From DASVXQ01 sp046727955 (GTDB taxonomy: Bacteria > Actinomycetota > CALGFH01): a stretch of 64,000 bases of DNA. The notes below the pieces were generated by a model. The model was given only the letters and a program-made list of their open reading frames with translations, had not been told where the DNA came from and made no database searches. This document shows, piece after piece, positions 39,214 to 48,542 of the stretch. The stretch covers positions 29,016 to 93,015 of the forward strand of contig JBKPDO010000010.1 in the NCBI GenBank assembly GCA_046727955.1, in the 5' to 3' direction. The translations under genes and the position numbers were made by a program. The first letter of the stretch is position 1. Each line of letters begins with the position of its first letter.

Positions 39214-39819
39214 ATGACTGAGGGCACCACGCCGCGGGAACCGGGCGAGGAAGGGCGTCAGCAGCCAGGTCCACCCCCGCCGCCCCCACCTCCACCGGGC
39301 TGGGGCCAGCCATCCCTGGGCCCACCGCCACCCCCACCGGGCTGGGGCCAGCCATCCCTGGGCCCACCGCCACCCCCACCGGGCTGGGGCCAGCCACCCC
39401 CGGGCCCACCGCCACCCCCACCGGGCTGGGGTCCGCCGCCGCGGGGGCCCGGCGGCCCGGGTCCGGGTCCGGGCTGGGGCCCGCAGCAGCCGGGCACCAT
39501 GGGCCTGCCCGAGAACACCGCCTCCGGCCTGGCGTACCTGGCCACCTTCGTGACAGGGGCGATCTTCTTCTTGCTGGACCGGCGGCCCGAGGTCCGCTTC
39601 CACGCCATGCAGTCGATCCTGTTCGGGGCCGCCTGGCTGGTGGTCTGGATGCTCCGGCGGGCGATCGACATCTTCCCGTTCGACCTCGTGCTGTACCTGG
39701 CCTGGCTCGCCGGGCTGATCACCTGGGTGGTGCTGCTCATCCAGGGGTTCACCGGTAACCACCTCAAGTTGCCGTTCATCGGCGATCTCGCCGAGCAGCG
39801 GGCTCGCGACACGTCCTGA
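39214..39819 (+). CDS. DUF4870-family membrane protein with proline repeats
   Basis: 201 residues. The first 95 are Pro/Gly/Gln-rich, with a 14-residue repeat PPPPPPGWGQPSLG present four times in DNA as 42-bp tandem units (about 39274-39441). The rest has three membrane helices with the DUF4870 pattern (LAYLATFVTGAIFFLLDRR, VRFHAMQSILFGAAW). GGAGGA precedes the ATG. Cytoplasmic proline-rich tails with such domains often bind partners. The two downstream genes share style: the RDD protein next to it also has a Pro/Gln-rich N-terminus. Confidence 0.85.
   Translation: MTEGTTPREPGEEGRQQPGPPPPPPPPPGWGQPSLGPPPPPPGWGQPSLGPPPPPPGWGQPPPGPPPPPPGWGPPPRGPGGPGPGPGWGPQQPGTMGLPENTASGLAYLATFVTGAIFFLLDRRPEVRFHAMQSILFGAAWLVVWMLRRAIDIFPFDLVLYLAWLAGLITWVVLLIQGFTGNHLKLPFIGDLAEQRARDTS
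39274..39441 (+). repeat. 42-bp tandem repeat within the DUF4870 gene
   Basis: Four in-frame units that code for PPPPPPGWGQPSLG or close variants (QPPPG, PPPRG in the last two). The first two units are almost identical at the DNA level, so recent duplication is likely. Confidence 0.85.
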
Positions 39820-39839
39820 CCAGACGAGAAGGAGCAGTG

Positions 39840-40460
39840 ATGACCCAAGGCTACGGTCCTCCGGATCCCAACCAGCCTGGCCAGGGGCCACCCTCCTACC
39901 CACCACCCCCGCCTACCTACGGCCAGCCGCCTCCGGGCACGTACAGCCAGCCGCCCTCTGGCGAGTACGGCCAGCCGCCCCCGGCCGCGTACGGGCAGTC
40001 CGGCTACGGCGGCGACCGGCCCGGCTATTACATGGGCCATCTGCTCGCCAACTGGCTCCAGCGGGTGGGCGCCTTCCTGATCGACGTGCTCATCGTCGCC
40101 ATCCTGGTGGCCATCGCGATCGCTATCTCGGCGCCGTCGAACAACTCGGTCTCGGGTGGCGCGGCTCTGGTCGCGCTCCTGCTCTATCTGGTGGCCGCCG
40201 GTGTCTTCATCTACAACCGCTGGATCATGCAGGGCCGCACCGGGCAGTCCTGGGGCAAGCGGGCGCTCGGCCTGAAGCTCTTGCGCATGGACAACGGCCA
40301 GCCGGTCGGGGGTGGCATGGCCTTCGTCCGTGACCTAGCCCACACCCTCGATGGCCTTCCCTGCATTCTCCTCCCGATCGGCTACCTCTGGCCGCTCTGG
40401 GACAACCGCCGCCAGACCTTCGCCGACAAGGTGTGCAACACCGTGGTCATCGCGGACTGA
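39840..40460 (+). CDS. RDD-family membrane protein
   Basis: 206 residues: a Pro/Gln/Tyr-rich N-terminus (repeated YGQPP and YSQPP) then an RDD domain, with WLQRVGAFLIDVLIVAI, the GQSWGKRALGLKLL turn, and the conserved Arg and Asp residues. Three to four membrane helices. ATG 39840 has GGAG and a 5-base gap; the preceding GTG in frame is too close to it. The stop is followed at once by a strong hairpin. Function unknown; some RDD proteins are Na+/H+ antiporters. Confidence 0.88.
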   Translation: MTQGYGPPDPNQPGQGPPSYPPPPPTYGQPPPGTYSQPPSGEYGQPPPAAYGQSGYGGDRPGYYMGHLLANWLQRVGAFLIDVLIVAILVAIAIAISAPSNNSVSGGAALVALLLYLVAAGVFIYNRWIMQGRTGQSWGKRALGLKLLRMDNGQPVGGGMAFVRDLAHTLDGLPCILLPIGYLWPLWDNRRQTFADKVCNTVVIAD

Positions 40461-40487
40461 GCGCCCAAACGCTCCGCGTTTGGGCGC
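40461..40487 (+). terminator. Perfect 12-bp hairpin after the RDD gene
   Basis: GCGCCCAAACGC-TCC-GCGTTTGGGCGC begins at the base after the stop codon. No T-run follows, but it probably ends the plus-strand transcript or stabilises its 3' end. Confidence 0.6.
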
Positions 40488-40503
40488 AGAAGAGTTGTGG
40501 AGC

Positions 40504-40607
40504 GGGCTCTTCGAGCCCACCCCGGCCACCCCCAAATTGAATGCCTGATAAGGAGGCGAAGCCTCACCGCATTTGGGGGGGTTCGCGGGGGGGCGCCGGC
40601 GCCCCCC
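40504..40607. terminator. Stacked hairpins between convergent RDD and sucD genes
   Basis: Three further inverted repeats: GGGCTC-TTC-GAGCCC (40504-40518), an outer pair CCCCCAAAT (40529-40537)/ATTTGGGGG (40571-40579) enclosing GAGGC-GAA-GCCTC (40553-40565), and a perfect 20-bp palindrome GGGGGGCGCCGGCGCCCCCC (40588-40607) three bases beyond the sucD stop. They suit a bidirectional terminator. Confidence 0.6.
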
Positions 40608-40610
40608 GCG

Positions 40611-41483
40611 TCATCCCCGCGTCGCCGCCACGGCCAGCTCGGCCGTCTCGGTGGGGTTGCGACCGACCCGCACCCCGGCCGCTTCCAGCGCCTCGGCCTT
40701 GGCCTGGGCAGTCCCGCTCGAACCGGAGATGATCGCGCCGGCGTGGCCCATGCGCTTGCCGGGCGGCGCCTCGAACCCCGCGATGTAGGCGACCACCGGC
40801 TTGCTCATCAGCTCGGCCACGAACGCGGCGGCCTGCTCCTCCTCGTCGCCGCCGATCTCGCCGATCATCACCACCGCCTCGGTCTCCGGGTCGTCCTGGA
40901 AGCGCCGCAGGACGTCGATGAAGCTGGAGCCGACCACCGGGTCGCCGCCGATGCCGACGCAGGTGGTCTGGCCCACACCGGCCGAGGCCATCTCGTACAT
41001 CACCTGGTAGGTGAGCGTCCCCGAGCGCGACACCAGGCCGACCGGCCCAGCGCGGGTGATCTCCCCCGGGATGATGCCGACATTCGCCTTCTCGGGCGAG
41101 ATGACTCCCGGGCAGTTGGGCCCCACCAGGGTCGCGCCGCGAGCGCGCACGTAGGCGTAGGCGCGGGTCATGTCGAGCACGGGGATGTTCTCGGTGATCA
41201 TGACGATCGTGCCGATCTTCGCGTCGACCGCCTCGTAGAGGGCGTCGACCGCGCCCCGCGCCGGCACAAGAATCAGCGAGGTGTTCGCCCCGGTCGCGGA
41301 CACCGCCTGCGCGACCGTGTCGAACACCGGGATGCCCTCGACGTCCTCGCCGCCCTTGCCGGCTCTGACGCCAGCCACCACGTTGGTGCCATAGGCGCGG
41401 TTGCGCAGGGCGTGGAAGCGTCCCTCGCGGCCGGTCAGCCCCTGCACCACCAGCCGCGTGTCCTCATCGACCAGAATCGCCAT
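40611..41483 (-). CDS. sucD: Succinyl-CoA synthetase alpha subunit
   Basis: Phosphorylated subunit of succinyl-CoA ligase. 290 residues with the CoA-binding Rossmann part (VVQGLTGREGRFH), GPNCPGVISP, and the phospho-histidine in GKRMGHAGAIISG. Its start lies three bases after the sucC stop. It links the methylmalonyl-CoA mutase product to the TCA cycle. The gene ends in the palindrome block shared with the convergent RDD gene. Confidence 0.95.
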   Translation of the reverse strand: MAILVDEDTRLVVQGLTGREGRFHALRNRAYGTNVVAGVRAGKGGEDVEGIPVFDTVAQAVSATGANTSLILVPARGAVDALYEAVDAKIGTIVMITENIPVLDMTRAYAYVRARGATLVGPNCPGVISPEKANVGIIPGEITRAGPVGLVSRSGTLTYQVMYEMASAGVGQTTCVGIGGDPVVGSSFIDVLRRFQDDPETEAVVMIGEIGGDEEEQAAAFVAELMSKPVVAYIAGFEAPPGKRMGHAGAIISGSSGTAQAKAEALEAAGVRVGRNPTETAELAVAATRG

Positions 41484-41486
41484 CCC

Positions 41487-42644
<1,158 letters not shown>

Positions 42645-42671
42645 TCGCTACCGTTCCTTGCTGTCGTCCAT

Positions 42672-42696
42672 GTGGGGGGAGCCCGCTCCCCCCCAC
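42672..42696. repeat. Dispersed hairpin, copy R4
   Basis: GTGGGGGGAGC-CC-GCTCCCCCC, a variant with CC in the loop, followed by CACCCCCAAGGTCAAGA, which matches, in reverse, TCTTGACCTTGGGG near 1021 in block R1. It lies between the B12-subunit gene and sucC. Confidence 0.8.
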
Positions 42697-42760
42697 CCCC
42701 AAGGTCAAGACCGGTTCGTGTCGTGGTGCCGGGGCCTCGCCGCGAGCTGCCGGCCTGGCC

Positions 42761-43165
42761 TCAGGCGGCCTGGTGCAGGGTCGCCCGCAGCCAGTCGACG
42801 ATCTTCTGGGTGGGGGCGCCAGGGGTGAAGATCTCCGCCACGCCGATTTCCTTGAGCGCGGCGATGTCCTCGCGCGGGATGATCCCGCCGCCGAAAACCA
42901 GCACGTCGTCGGCCCCTCGCTCTCGCAGCAGCTCGATCACCCGCGGGAACAGGGTCATGTGGGCGCCCGAGTGGATCGAGAGCCCGACCGCGTCGGCGTC
43001 CTCCTGGATGACCGCGGCGACGATCTGCTCGGGGGTCTGGTGCAGGCCGGTGTAGATGACCTCCATACCGGCGTCGCGCAAAGCCCGGGCCACTACCTTG
43101 GCCCCTCGGTCGTGCCCGTCCAGCCCTGGCTTCGCGATCACGACCCGAATCCGTCCGTGCGCCAC
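42761..43165 (-). CDS. Methylmalonyl-CoA mutase B12-binding subunit
   Basis: 134 residues that match the C-terminal cobalamin domain of methylmalonyl-CoA mutase: IRVVIAKPGLDGHDRGAKVV holds the DxHxxG motif whose His ligates cobalt, then LHQTPEQIVAAVIQEDADAVGLSIHSG and VFGGGIIP. Stand-alone subunits of this kind pair with a catalytic chain such as the one at 17636-19231, about 23 kb away. A corrinoid methyltransferase partner is less likely given the length and lack of a helical cap. It is upstream of sucCD, consistent with its product. Confidence 0.92.
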   Translation of the reverse strand: MAHGRIRVVIAKPGLDGHDRGAKVVARALRDAGMEVIYTGLHQTPEQIVAAVIQEDADAVGLSIHSGAHMTLFPRVIELLRERGADDVLVFGGGIIPREDIAALKEIGVAEIFTPGAPTQKIVDWLRATLHQAA

Positions 43166-43288
43166 CGCGACGTCCGCCCCTTTCCTCTACCCTCGGAGGA
43201 CCGGGCACGTAGCCCGATCCCACCTGGGAAGATACTACCCGGAGACGCGAACGCCCCAGCCGGCCTCCAGCGAGGAGCCAGCGGAACC

Positions 43289-43801
43289 GTGGCAGAGGAC
43301 CCTACCCGCCAGCGCGTCGCGTACCTGCCGCCGAGGGCGGCCAGGGCGCGCAAGCTCATCCTGCGCAGCCAGCTCGGGCTGCCGTGGATCCTCACGGCCG
43401 CGCTGTTCGGCGCCGTCATCCTCGCCGCCGGCGCCGTCTTCCTGCTCGACGGCGGACGGCCCGGGGCGCCGTGGGTCGAGGTGGCACCGGTGTCGCGCTT
43501 CCCGGACGGCGCTGTGGCCGAGGCGCCCGGCCCGTCCGGCCAGGTCGTGGTGGTCGACCGTCGCGGTGGCTCGATGCGCGCGTTCATCGTGGCACCAGGT
43601 CCCTGCCAGGTGGTCGGCGCGCCGGCCAGCGGCTTCGCCCGCCCCTGCGCCGGACAGGCATGGGACAGCGCCGGCCGCGTCGCCGGCGCCCCCGGTCACG
43701 CCGATGGCACCCCCGGAGCAGCGTCGGCGCCGCCTCGCATGCGGCCGGTGCCGGTCCAGGTCGCCCGCGGCGGCCTCTACGTCAACTCGCGCGCACCCTG
43801 A
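43289..43801 (+). CDS. Membrane-anchored degenerate Rieske-like protein
   Basis: 170 residues: basic N-terminus, one transmembrane helix (WILTAALFGAVILAAGAVFLL, 33-53), then an extracytoplasmic domain. Its end FARPCAGQAWDSAGRVAGAP and VPVQVARGGLYVN follows the second motif and exit strand of Rieske domains (CPCHGSxFD..GRV..GP), but the ligand Cys and His positions read Arg118 and Ala121, and the first CxH box is not seen. So the 2Fe-2S site is absent. This is my inference from pattern similarity. GTG 43289 is the likely start, with GAGGAG 11 bases upstream. Divergent from the B12 subunit gene. Confidence 0.55.
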   Translation: MAEDPTRQRVAYLPPRAARARKLILRSQLGLPWILTAALFGAVILAAGAVFLLDGGRPGAPWVEVAPVSRFPDGAVAEAPGPSGQVVVVDRRGGSMRAFIVAPGPCQVVGAPASGFARPCAGQAWDSAGRVAGAPGHADGTPGAASAPPRMRPVPVQVARGGLYVNSRAP

Positions 43802-43806
43802 GCGGG

Positions 43807-44463
43807 TCAGCCCGCCCACTCTACTTCGCGGACGCCCGGGACCTGCGTGAGCGCCTCGATGAACCGCTCGGTGCTGTGCCGGCGCGGGAAGCGCACCACG
43901 ATCACGACCCGGTCACCCTGCTCGCCCTGCTCGGTCTCGAGGCCGCGCAGGTACCCGCCCTGGTCGCGGACCAGCGAGACGACCGGCTCCAGCCGGAAGC
44001 CGGGCTCGACGGTGAACGATAGCTCCTCGCGCGTGGGCGACCAGTTGCGCACCACGTTCCGCAGCGCCCTGAGCACCACGAGCGTCGCCAGGATGAGTAC
44101 GGTCCCACCGAGCGACAGCACGTAGCGGCCGGTGCCCACGGCCACTCCGACCGCGCAGGTAGCCCAGATGCTTGCGGCGGTGGTCAGCCCGCGGATGGAG
44201 GCGCCGTGGCGCAGGATGGCGCCGCCACCGAGGAAGCCGACGCCGGTGACGATCTGGGCGGCCAGCCGGCTGGGATCGCTGCCGCTGCCGAAGGCGTAGG
44301 CGGAGATCACCGTGAACAGGCAGGCGCCGAGGGAGAGCAGCATGTGCGTGCGCAGGCCCGCCGGCTGGTCGGCCAGTTCGCGCTCAATGCCGATGACGCC
44401 GCCGAGCCCAGCCGCCAGGGCCACGCGCGCAAGCTGCTCGATCTCGCTGGGTGTCGCTGCCAT
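43807..44463 (-). CDS. MgtC/SapB-family membrane protein
   Basis: 218 residues: four to five N-terminal membrane helices with the MgtC motifs GGVIGIERELADQPAGLRTHML, VTGVGFLGGGAIL and GLTTAASIWATCAVGVAVG, and a C-terminal ACT-like cytoplasmic domain (SFTVEPGFRLEPVVSLVRDQG). The family is tied to Mg2+ limitation and virulence in pathogens but is common in soil actinobacteria. ATG 44463 is chosen to begin at MAATPSEIEQLARVALAAGL, which matches the family start. It is convergent with the Rieske-like gene. Confidence 0.88.
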   Translation of the reverse strand: MAATPSEIEQLARVALAAGLGGVIGIERELADQPAGLRTHMLLSLGACLFTVISAYAFGSGSDPSRLAAQIVTGVGFLGGGAILRHGASIRGLTTAASIWATCAVGVAVGTGRYVLSLGGTVLILATLVVLRALRNVVRNWSPTREELSFTVEPGFRLEPVVSLVRDQGGYLRGLETEQGEQGDRVVIVVRFPRRHSTERFIEALTQVPGVREVEWAG

Positions 44464-44534
44464 GTCGAGCGGAGGATGCCACCTTCCACTGGACATAGCA
44501 CCTTTTCGCCACGCCAGGGCCACCCGGAGGACGG

Positions 44535-44642
44535 ATGGACGATCGCGCCCGGCCAGTCGATGAGGTGGACACAGGCACCGCCGGCTCGCCGGTGGTCAGC
44601 ATGCTGACCGGGCCGCCGTCGTACCGGGTCCGCGCCCTGTGA
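44535..44642 (+). CDS. Possible 35-residue protein
   Basis: MDDRARPVDEVDTGTAGSPV onward, 35 residues ending in RVRAL, with GGAGG four bases before the ATG. It lies in the gap between two minus-strand genes (MgtC and ACT), and its C-terminal end is close to the ACT gene stop. No hydrophobic segment, no recognised family. The ribosome site is the only positive evidence. Confidence 0.3.
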   Translation: MDDRARPVDEVDTGTAGSPVVSMLTGPPSYRVRAL

Positions 44643-44668
44643 CGGCGCGGCTCCCAGCTGGCGCCCAG

Positions 44669-45049
44669 CTACAGCTCACGCGCGCGCTCGAGGTCGCTCA
44701 CGGCCAGCACCAGCTCTTTGGAGCCGTCGTGCTCGCCGGAGAGGTACACCGCTTCGAGATTGATAGACGCCTCGGCCAGCCGCCGGCAGTAGCGGCCGAG
44801 CTCGCCCGGCTCGTCGTCCAGGGTCACCGCCAGCACCTCGCGCACGCGCCTAGGGACGATGCCGCCGTCGCGCAGCGCCCGTACCGCCACGTCGGCCGGC
44901 TCCACCACCAGGTGCGCCAGCGCCCTGCCCTCGTCCAGCGTCAGCACCGCCAGCGCCCGAATGTCCACACCCTGCTTGCCCAGCAGCTCGCCGAGGTCCG
45001 CCAAGGCTCCGATCCGGTTCTCCAGCTCCACCACCACTTCGGTCAGCAT
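44669..45049 (-). CDS. Tandem ACT-domain protein
   Basis: 126 residues, two ACT repeats: residues 1-62 (TEVVVELENRIGALADLGEL) and 63-126 (VLAVTLDDEPGELGRYCRRL), each with the beta-alpha-beta-beta-alpha-beta pattern and the conserved Gly between first strand and helix. ACT domains bind amino acids. A stand-alone tandem ACT protein is usually a regulator of unknown target. ATG 45049 lies after GGGGAG. No enzyme domain is fused. Confidence 0.85.
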   Translation of the reverse strand: MLTEVVVELENRIGALADLGELLGKQGVDIRALAVLTLDEGRALAHLVVEPADVAVRALRDGGIVPRRVREVLAVTLDDEPGELGRYCRRLAEASINLEAVYLSGEHDGSKELVLAVSDLERAREL

Positions 45050-45454
45050 CGCTCCCCACCCCCTCCGCACCAGCAAAGCCTCCCCCGCCCAGCCCCCCGG
45101 AGCAACCCACGCACCCAACTTGACCACGGCGACCATGGCACAGGCGCTCTTGGGGCGTGGGGAGGGGGAAGGGTAGGGTCGATGGCGACCGAAGCGGAAA
45201 AGTGCGCCCAAGGCAACGGGCCCACGGCGCTGTCCGGGTGGGATCGGGAGCGCCGGGGCCCTGCTGCCGCGGAAGCCATCACTTCTCCACGCGCAGATGG
45301 AGCACGGGCTTCCGGTACTAGAGTAAGCGCGCCAGCACCCTTTTTGCCAGTCCCAAGACCGCCCAGGTCACCGCCCCAGAAGTGCCCGGCCCGGCGCACC
45401 GAGCGCCCGACCTGCTACGTTCCTCGAGGCTGTTCCAACATAGGGAGGTGTGCC
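45050..45454. other. Gap between the ACT gene and glpX with a repeat box
   Basis: 405 bases. It holds a CATGGCACAGGCGCTCTTGG box of the dispersed family at 45134-45153 (with GGCGTGGGG after it) and the divergent start region of both genes. A possible -10 box for glpX, TAGAGT, lies at about 45319. Nothing else was recognised. Confidence 0.5.
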
Positions 45455-46456
45455 ATGGCCACTCGTCCCGGCAGTGAGGCCCCCGATCGAAACCTGGCGC
45501 TCGAGCTCGTGCGCGTGACCGAGGCCGCCGCCATGGCGGCCGCGCGGAAGATGGGCTACGGCGACAAAGAGATCGTCGACCAGGCCGCGGTCGATGCGAT
45601 GCGGGCCGTGCTCGGCTCCATCTCCATGACCGGCGTGGTCGTGATCGGCGAGGGCGAGAAGGACAACGCGCCCATGCTCTACAACGGTGAGGAGATCGGC
45701 AACGGCAGCGACCCGCAGGTCGACGTCGCGGTGGACCCGGTCGACGGGACCACCCTCACCGCCAAGGCCATGCCCAACGCCGTCTCCGTGGTCGCGCTCT
45801 CCGACCGGGGCACCATGTTCAGCCCCGGGCCCTGCGTCTACATGGAGAAGCTGGTCGTCGGCCGTGAGGCCGCCGAGGTCGTGGACTTCGAGGCACCGCT
45901 CTCCGACAACCTCAACGCGGTGGCCAAGGCGAAGGGCGCCGAGGTCCGCGACCTCACCGTCTGCATCCTCGACCGCCCCCGCCACGAGGACCTGGTCCGC
46001 CAGATCCGCGAGGCGGGCGCTCGCATCAAGTTCATCACCGACGGCGACGTGGCCGGCGCGATCATGGCGGCGCGCCCGGGCACCGGCGTCGACGTGCTCG
46101 TCGGGGTGGGCGGCACCCCGGAGGGCGTGATCGCCGCCTGCGCGATCAAGTGCCTGGACGGGGCCATGTTCGGCCGGCTCTACCCGCGCAACGACGGCGA
46201 GCGCCGCGCCGCTCTCGAGCAGGGCTACGACCTCGATCAGGTGCTGACCGCCGACGACCTGGTCGTGGGCGACAACGTGTTCTTCGCCGCGACCGGCGTC
46301 ACCGACGGCGAGCTGGTGCGCGGCGTGCGCTTCGACCGCCGCGGCGCGCTGACCCAGTCGCTGTCGATGCGCTCCAAGTCCGGTACCACCCGGGTCATCG
46401 ACGCCCACCACCAGCTCTCCAAGCTGAGTCGTTACTCGAGCATCGACTTCGGGTGA
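45455..46456 (+). CDS. glpX: Fructose-1,6-bisphosphatase, class II
   Basis: Gluconeogenic phosphatase. 333 residues with VVIGEGEKDNAPMLYNGEEI and DVAVDPVDGTTLTAKAM, the metal- and phosphate-binding motifs of class II enzymes. The start MATRPGSEAPDRNLALEL fits the family start ELVRVTEAAA. GGGAGGTG lies 4-5 bases before ATG 45455. Class II FBPase is the typical actinobacterial form. Gluconeogenesis fits growth on propionate or fatty acids, as the surrounding genes suggest. Confidence 0.95.
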   Translation: MATRPGSEAPDRNLALELVRVTEAAAMAAARKMGYGDKEIVDQAAVDAMRAVLGSISMTGVVVIGEGEKDNAPMLYNGEEIGNGSDPQVDVAVDPVDGTTLTAKAMPNAVSVVALSDRGTMFSPGPCVYMEKLVVGREAAEVVDFEAPLSDNLNAVAKAKGAEVRDLTVCILDRPRHEDLVRQIREAGARIKFITDGDVAGAIMAARPGTGVDVLVGVGGTPEGVIAACAIKCLDGAMFGRLYPRNDGERRAALEQGYDLDQVLTADDLVVGDNVFFAATGVTDGELVRGVRFDRRGALTQSLSMRSKSGTTRVIDAHHQLSKLSRYSSIDFG

Positions 46457-46551
46457 TAATCCCGACTCCCGAGGGGTCCGTCACTCGGGTGTTACGCTTG
46501 GTAAGCCGTAAGCTGGCGGCGCTCGCCTTCGCCCCGACGGGAGGAGCCTCC

Positions 46552-46986
46552 ATGTCCCAGATCGACGCCTCGGACTTCACCTCGCTCAGCGCCGCCGTGG
46601 AGCAGCACTCCAACGACGAGATCCTAGCCACTGTCCAGAGCCAGCCCGGCGGCCCGGACGAGTTCCTCGACAACGTCTTCGCCGGCATGCAGCAGGCCTT
46701 CAACCCGTCCAAGGCCGGTGACCAGCAGGCCACCATCCAGTACGAGATCGGCCTGCCCGACGGCAGCCGCGAGTACGTCATGCGGGTCGCGGACGGTCGC
46801 TGCGAGGTCGAGCGCGGGACCGCCGAGAGCCCGCGGGTCACCATCCGGGTGCCGTTGCCCGAGTTCCTTCGCCTCATCACCGGCAAGGCCAACGGCGTCC
46901 AGCTGTTCATGACCGGCAAGCTCAAGGTCTCCGGCGACCTCTTCTTCGCCCAGAGCTACCAGGCCTGGTTCGACCGCCCAGCCTGA
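46552..46986 (+). CDS. SCP2 sterol-binding-domain protein
   Basis: 144 residues. Residues about 30-140 fit the SCP-2 fold: IQYEIGLPDGSREYVMRV, TIRVPLPEFLRLITGKANGVQLFMTGKLKVSGD. Stand-alone SCP2 proteins bind lipids or sterol-like molecules. GAGGAG lies 5-6 bases before ATG 46552. Its last 31 bases overlap the convergent EEP-family gene on the other strand. The ligand is unknown. Confidence 0.85.
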   Translation: MSQIDASDFTSLSAAVEQHSNDEILATVQSQPGGPDEFLDNVFAGMQQAFNPSKAGDQQATIQYEIGLPDGSREYVMRVADGRCEVERGTAESPRVTIRVPLPEFLRLITGKANGVQLFMTGKLKVSGDLFFAQSYQAWFDRPA

Positions 46987-47792
46987 TCGGGGCGAGAGGC
47001 GAGCTCCAGGCTCACGACGACGGCGCGGTGGTCGGAGACCGGCGACGCCGCGATCCGTGTGCGGCGCACCCGCAGGTCCACCCCGGCCGCGTCGGCTGCC
47101 AGGACGTGGTCGATCTGCACGCTTGTCCCACGGCTGCCGGGCGGGTGGTTGGGGAAGGTGGCGCCGCGGACCAGCGGTCGCCAGCCCGGCAGCGATACCA
47201 GCCGGACCACCGGCAGCCACAGGTTCAGGTCGCCGAGCAGCAGGCGCGGCGCCGGGAACGGGCCACCCGGGCCACCCGGGCCACCCCGGCTCCCGGCGAG
47301 GTGGCGCTGCAGCGAGCGGAGCTGCCGCACGCCGTCGCGGCGCACGAAGCTCAGGTGGGTCGAGGCGACGCTGAGGCTGGGGACGCCAGCGCGCACCCGA
47401 GCGACCAGGGCGACCCGCGGCTCGCCGCGGCCCTCCGGGAGCGGCAGCACGAACGTCTCCACCGCCTCCGGCTCCACCCGGGAGAGCAGGGCGACGCCGT
47501 ACGCCGGCCCGCCCGGATCGCCGTCCGGCTCGGGCGGCCGCCAGCGGCGCGGCGGCTCGGCCGGGCCCAGCAGCGCGGGGGCGAAGCGCCAGGCCATCCC
47601 GAGCGCCTCGCCGAGCGCCCTGGCCTGGTCGACGTGGCCGCTGCGCTGCTGGTCGCGGTCGATCTCCTGGAGCGCGACCAGGTCGGCGTCCAGTGAGCGC
47701 AGCACCGCCGCGGTGAGGTCCAGGTCGACCCGGTCGCCCTCGCGAGTGAGACAGGTGCGGACGTTCCAGGTGGCGACCCGCAGCACCGTCAT
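46956..47792 (-). CDS. Endonuclease/exonuclease/phosphatase family protein
   Basis: 278 residues with the EEP catalytic set: TWNVRTC (Asn), LVALQEIDRD (metal-binding Glu), STHLSF, LLLGDLNLW (Asp and Asn) and PVSDHRAVV (Asp-His). It has no signal peptide. The family covers DNA/RNA nucleases and phosphatases, so the substrate is open. Overlaps the SCP2 gene by 31 bases at their 3' ends. Confidence 0.85.
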   Translation of the reverse strand: MTVLRVATWNVRTCLTREGDRVDLDLTAAVLRSLDADLVALQEIDRDQQRSGHVDQARALGEALGMAWRFAPALLGPAEPPRRWRPPEPDGDPGGPAYGVALLSRVEPEAVETFVLPLPEGRGEPRVALVARVRAGVPSLSVASTHLSFVRRDGVRQLRSLQRHLAGSRGGPGGPGGPFPAPRLLLGDLNLWLPVVRLVSLPGWRPLVRGATFPNHPPGSRGTSVQIDHVLAADAAGVDLRVRRTRIAASPVSDHRAVVVSLELASRPDQAGRSNQAW

Positions 47793-47887
47793 TGGCAGAT
47801 CACGTCTGTCACCGTAGCAGCCACAACCTCCCTCCCGTACGATGCCCGCTGTTCGACGGGGACCAATGCCATGGAGGTGCGGAGGAG

Positions 47888-48469
47888 TTGGGTGACCTCT
47901 GCAAGATCGGTGTGATGGGCATCCGGGGGTCGTTCTCGGAGGAGGCCGCGCTCGAGTACGCCCGCGACAACAGCCTGGGCGAGGTCGCGATCATCGAGCT
48001 GCTGAGCACGGAGGGCGTGCTGTCGGCGGTGGAGCGCGGCGAGATCGACTACGGCATCTTCGCGCTGGAGAACTCCAACGGCGGCGTCGTCTACGAGAGC
48101 GTCTACGCCATGGCCGCGCACCGCTTCCGGGTAGTCGACCTGTTCGAGATCGACGTGAACCACACCCTCCTGGTCCACCCGGGCCTGGCCGGCCGCCAGC
48201 AGATCGACCGCATCGCCTCCCACCAGCAGGCCATCCGCCAGTGCCGCATGTGGCTGCGGCACAACTTCCCCACCACGCTGGTCACCGAGGAGCCGGACAC
48301 GGCGGAGGCGGCCCGCATGCTGGCGGCCGGTGAGCTGCCGCGGACCACCGCGGTGATCGCAGCGGAGCGCTGCGCCGAGCTGTTCGGGCTGCGGGTGCTC
48401 GAGCGGCGGATCCAGGACCTGAAATTCAACTTCACCACCTTCGTCGCGGCCAGCAGGCTGCAGAGCTGA
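47888..48469 (+). CDS. Prephenate-dehydratase-like protein without ACT domain
   Basis: 193 residues with the PDT fold: GIRGSFSEEAALEYARDN, DYGIFALENSNGGVVYES, HTLLVHPGL. The ACT domain of bacterial PheA is absent. The Thr-Arg-Phe catalytic motif of true dehydratases is altered: NFTTFVAASRL reads Thr-Thr-Phe. The conserved ENSxxG is only partly kept. So it may be a PDT-fold binding protein or have another reaction. A start codon close to 47888 (TTG) is favoured by GGAGGTG eight bases upstream; the first residues before the fold are unsure. Confidence 0.65.
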   Translation: MGDLCKIGVMGIRGSFSEEAALEYARDNSLGEVAIIELLSTEGVLSAVERGEIDYGIFALENSNGGVVYESVYAMAAHRFRVVDLFEIDVNHTLLVHPGLAGRQQIDRIASHQQAIRQCRMWLRHNFPTTLVTEEPDTAEAARMLAAGELPRTTAVIAAERCAELFGLRVLERRIQDLKFNFTTFVAASRLQS

Positions 48470-48542
48470 CGAGCTGACGAGGGGGTCGACCCGGAGGGAT
48501 CCACCCCTGGCCAGCCCGGGCGGGTGGCGGGATGATGTCAGC

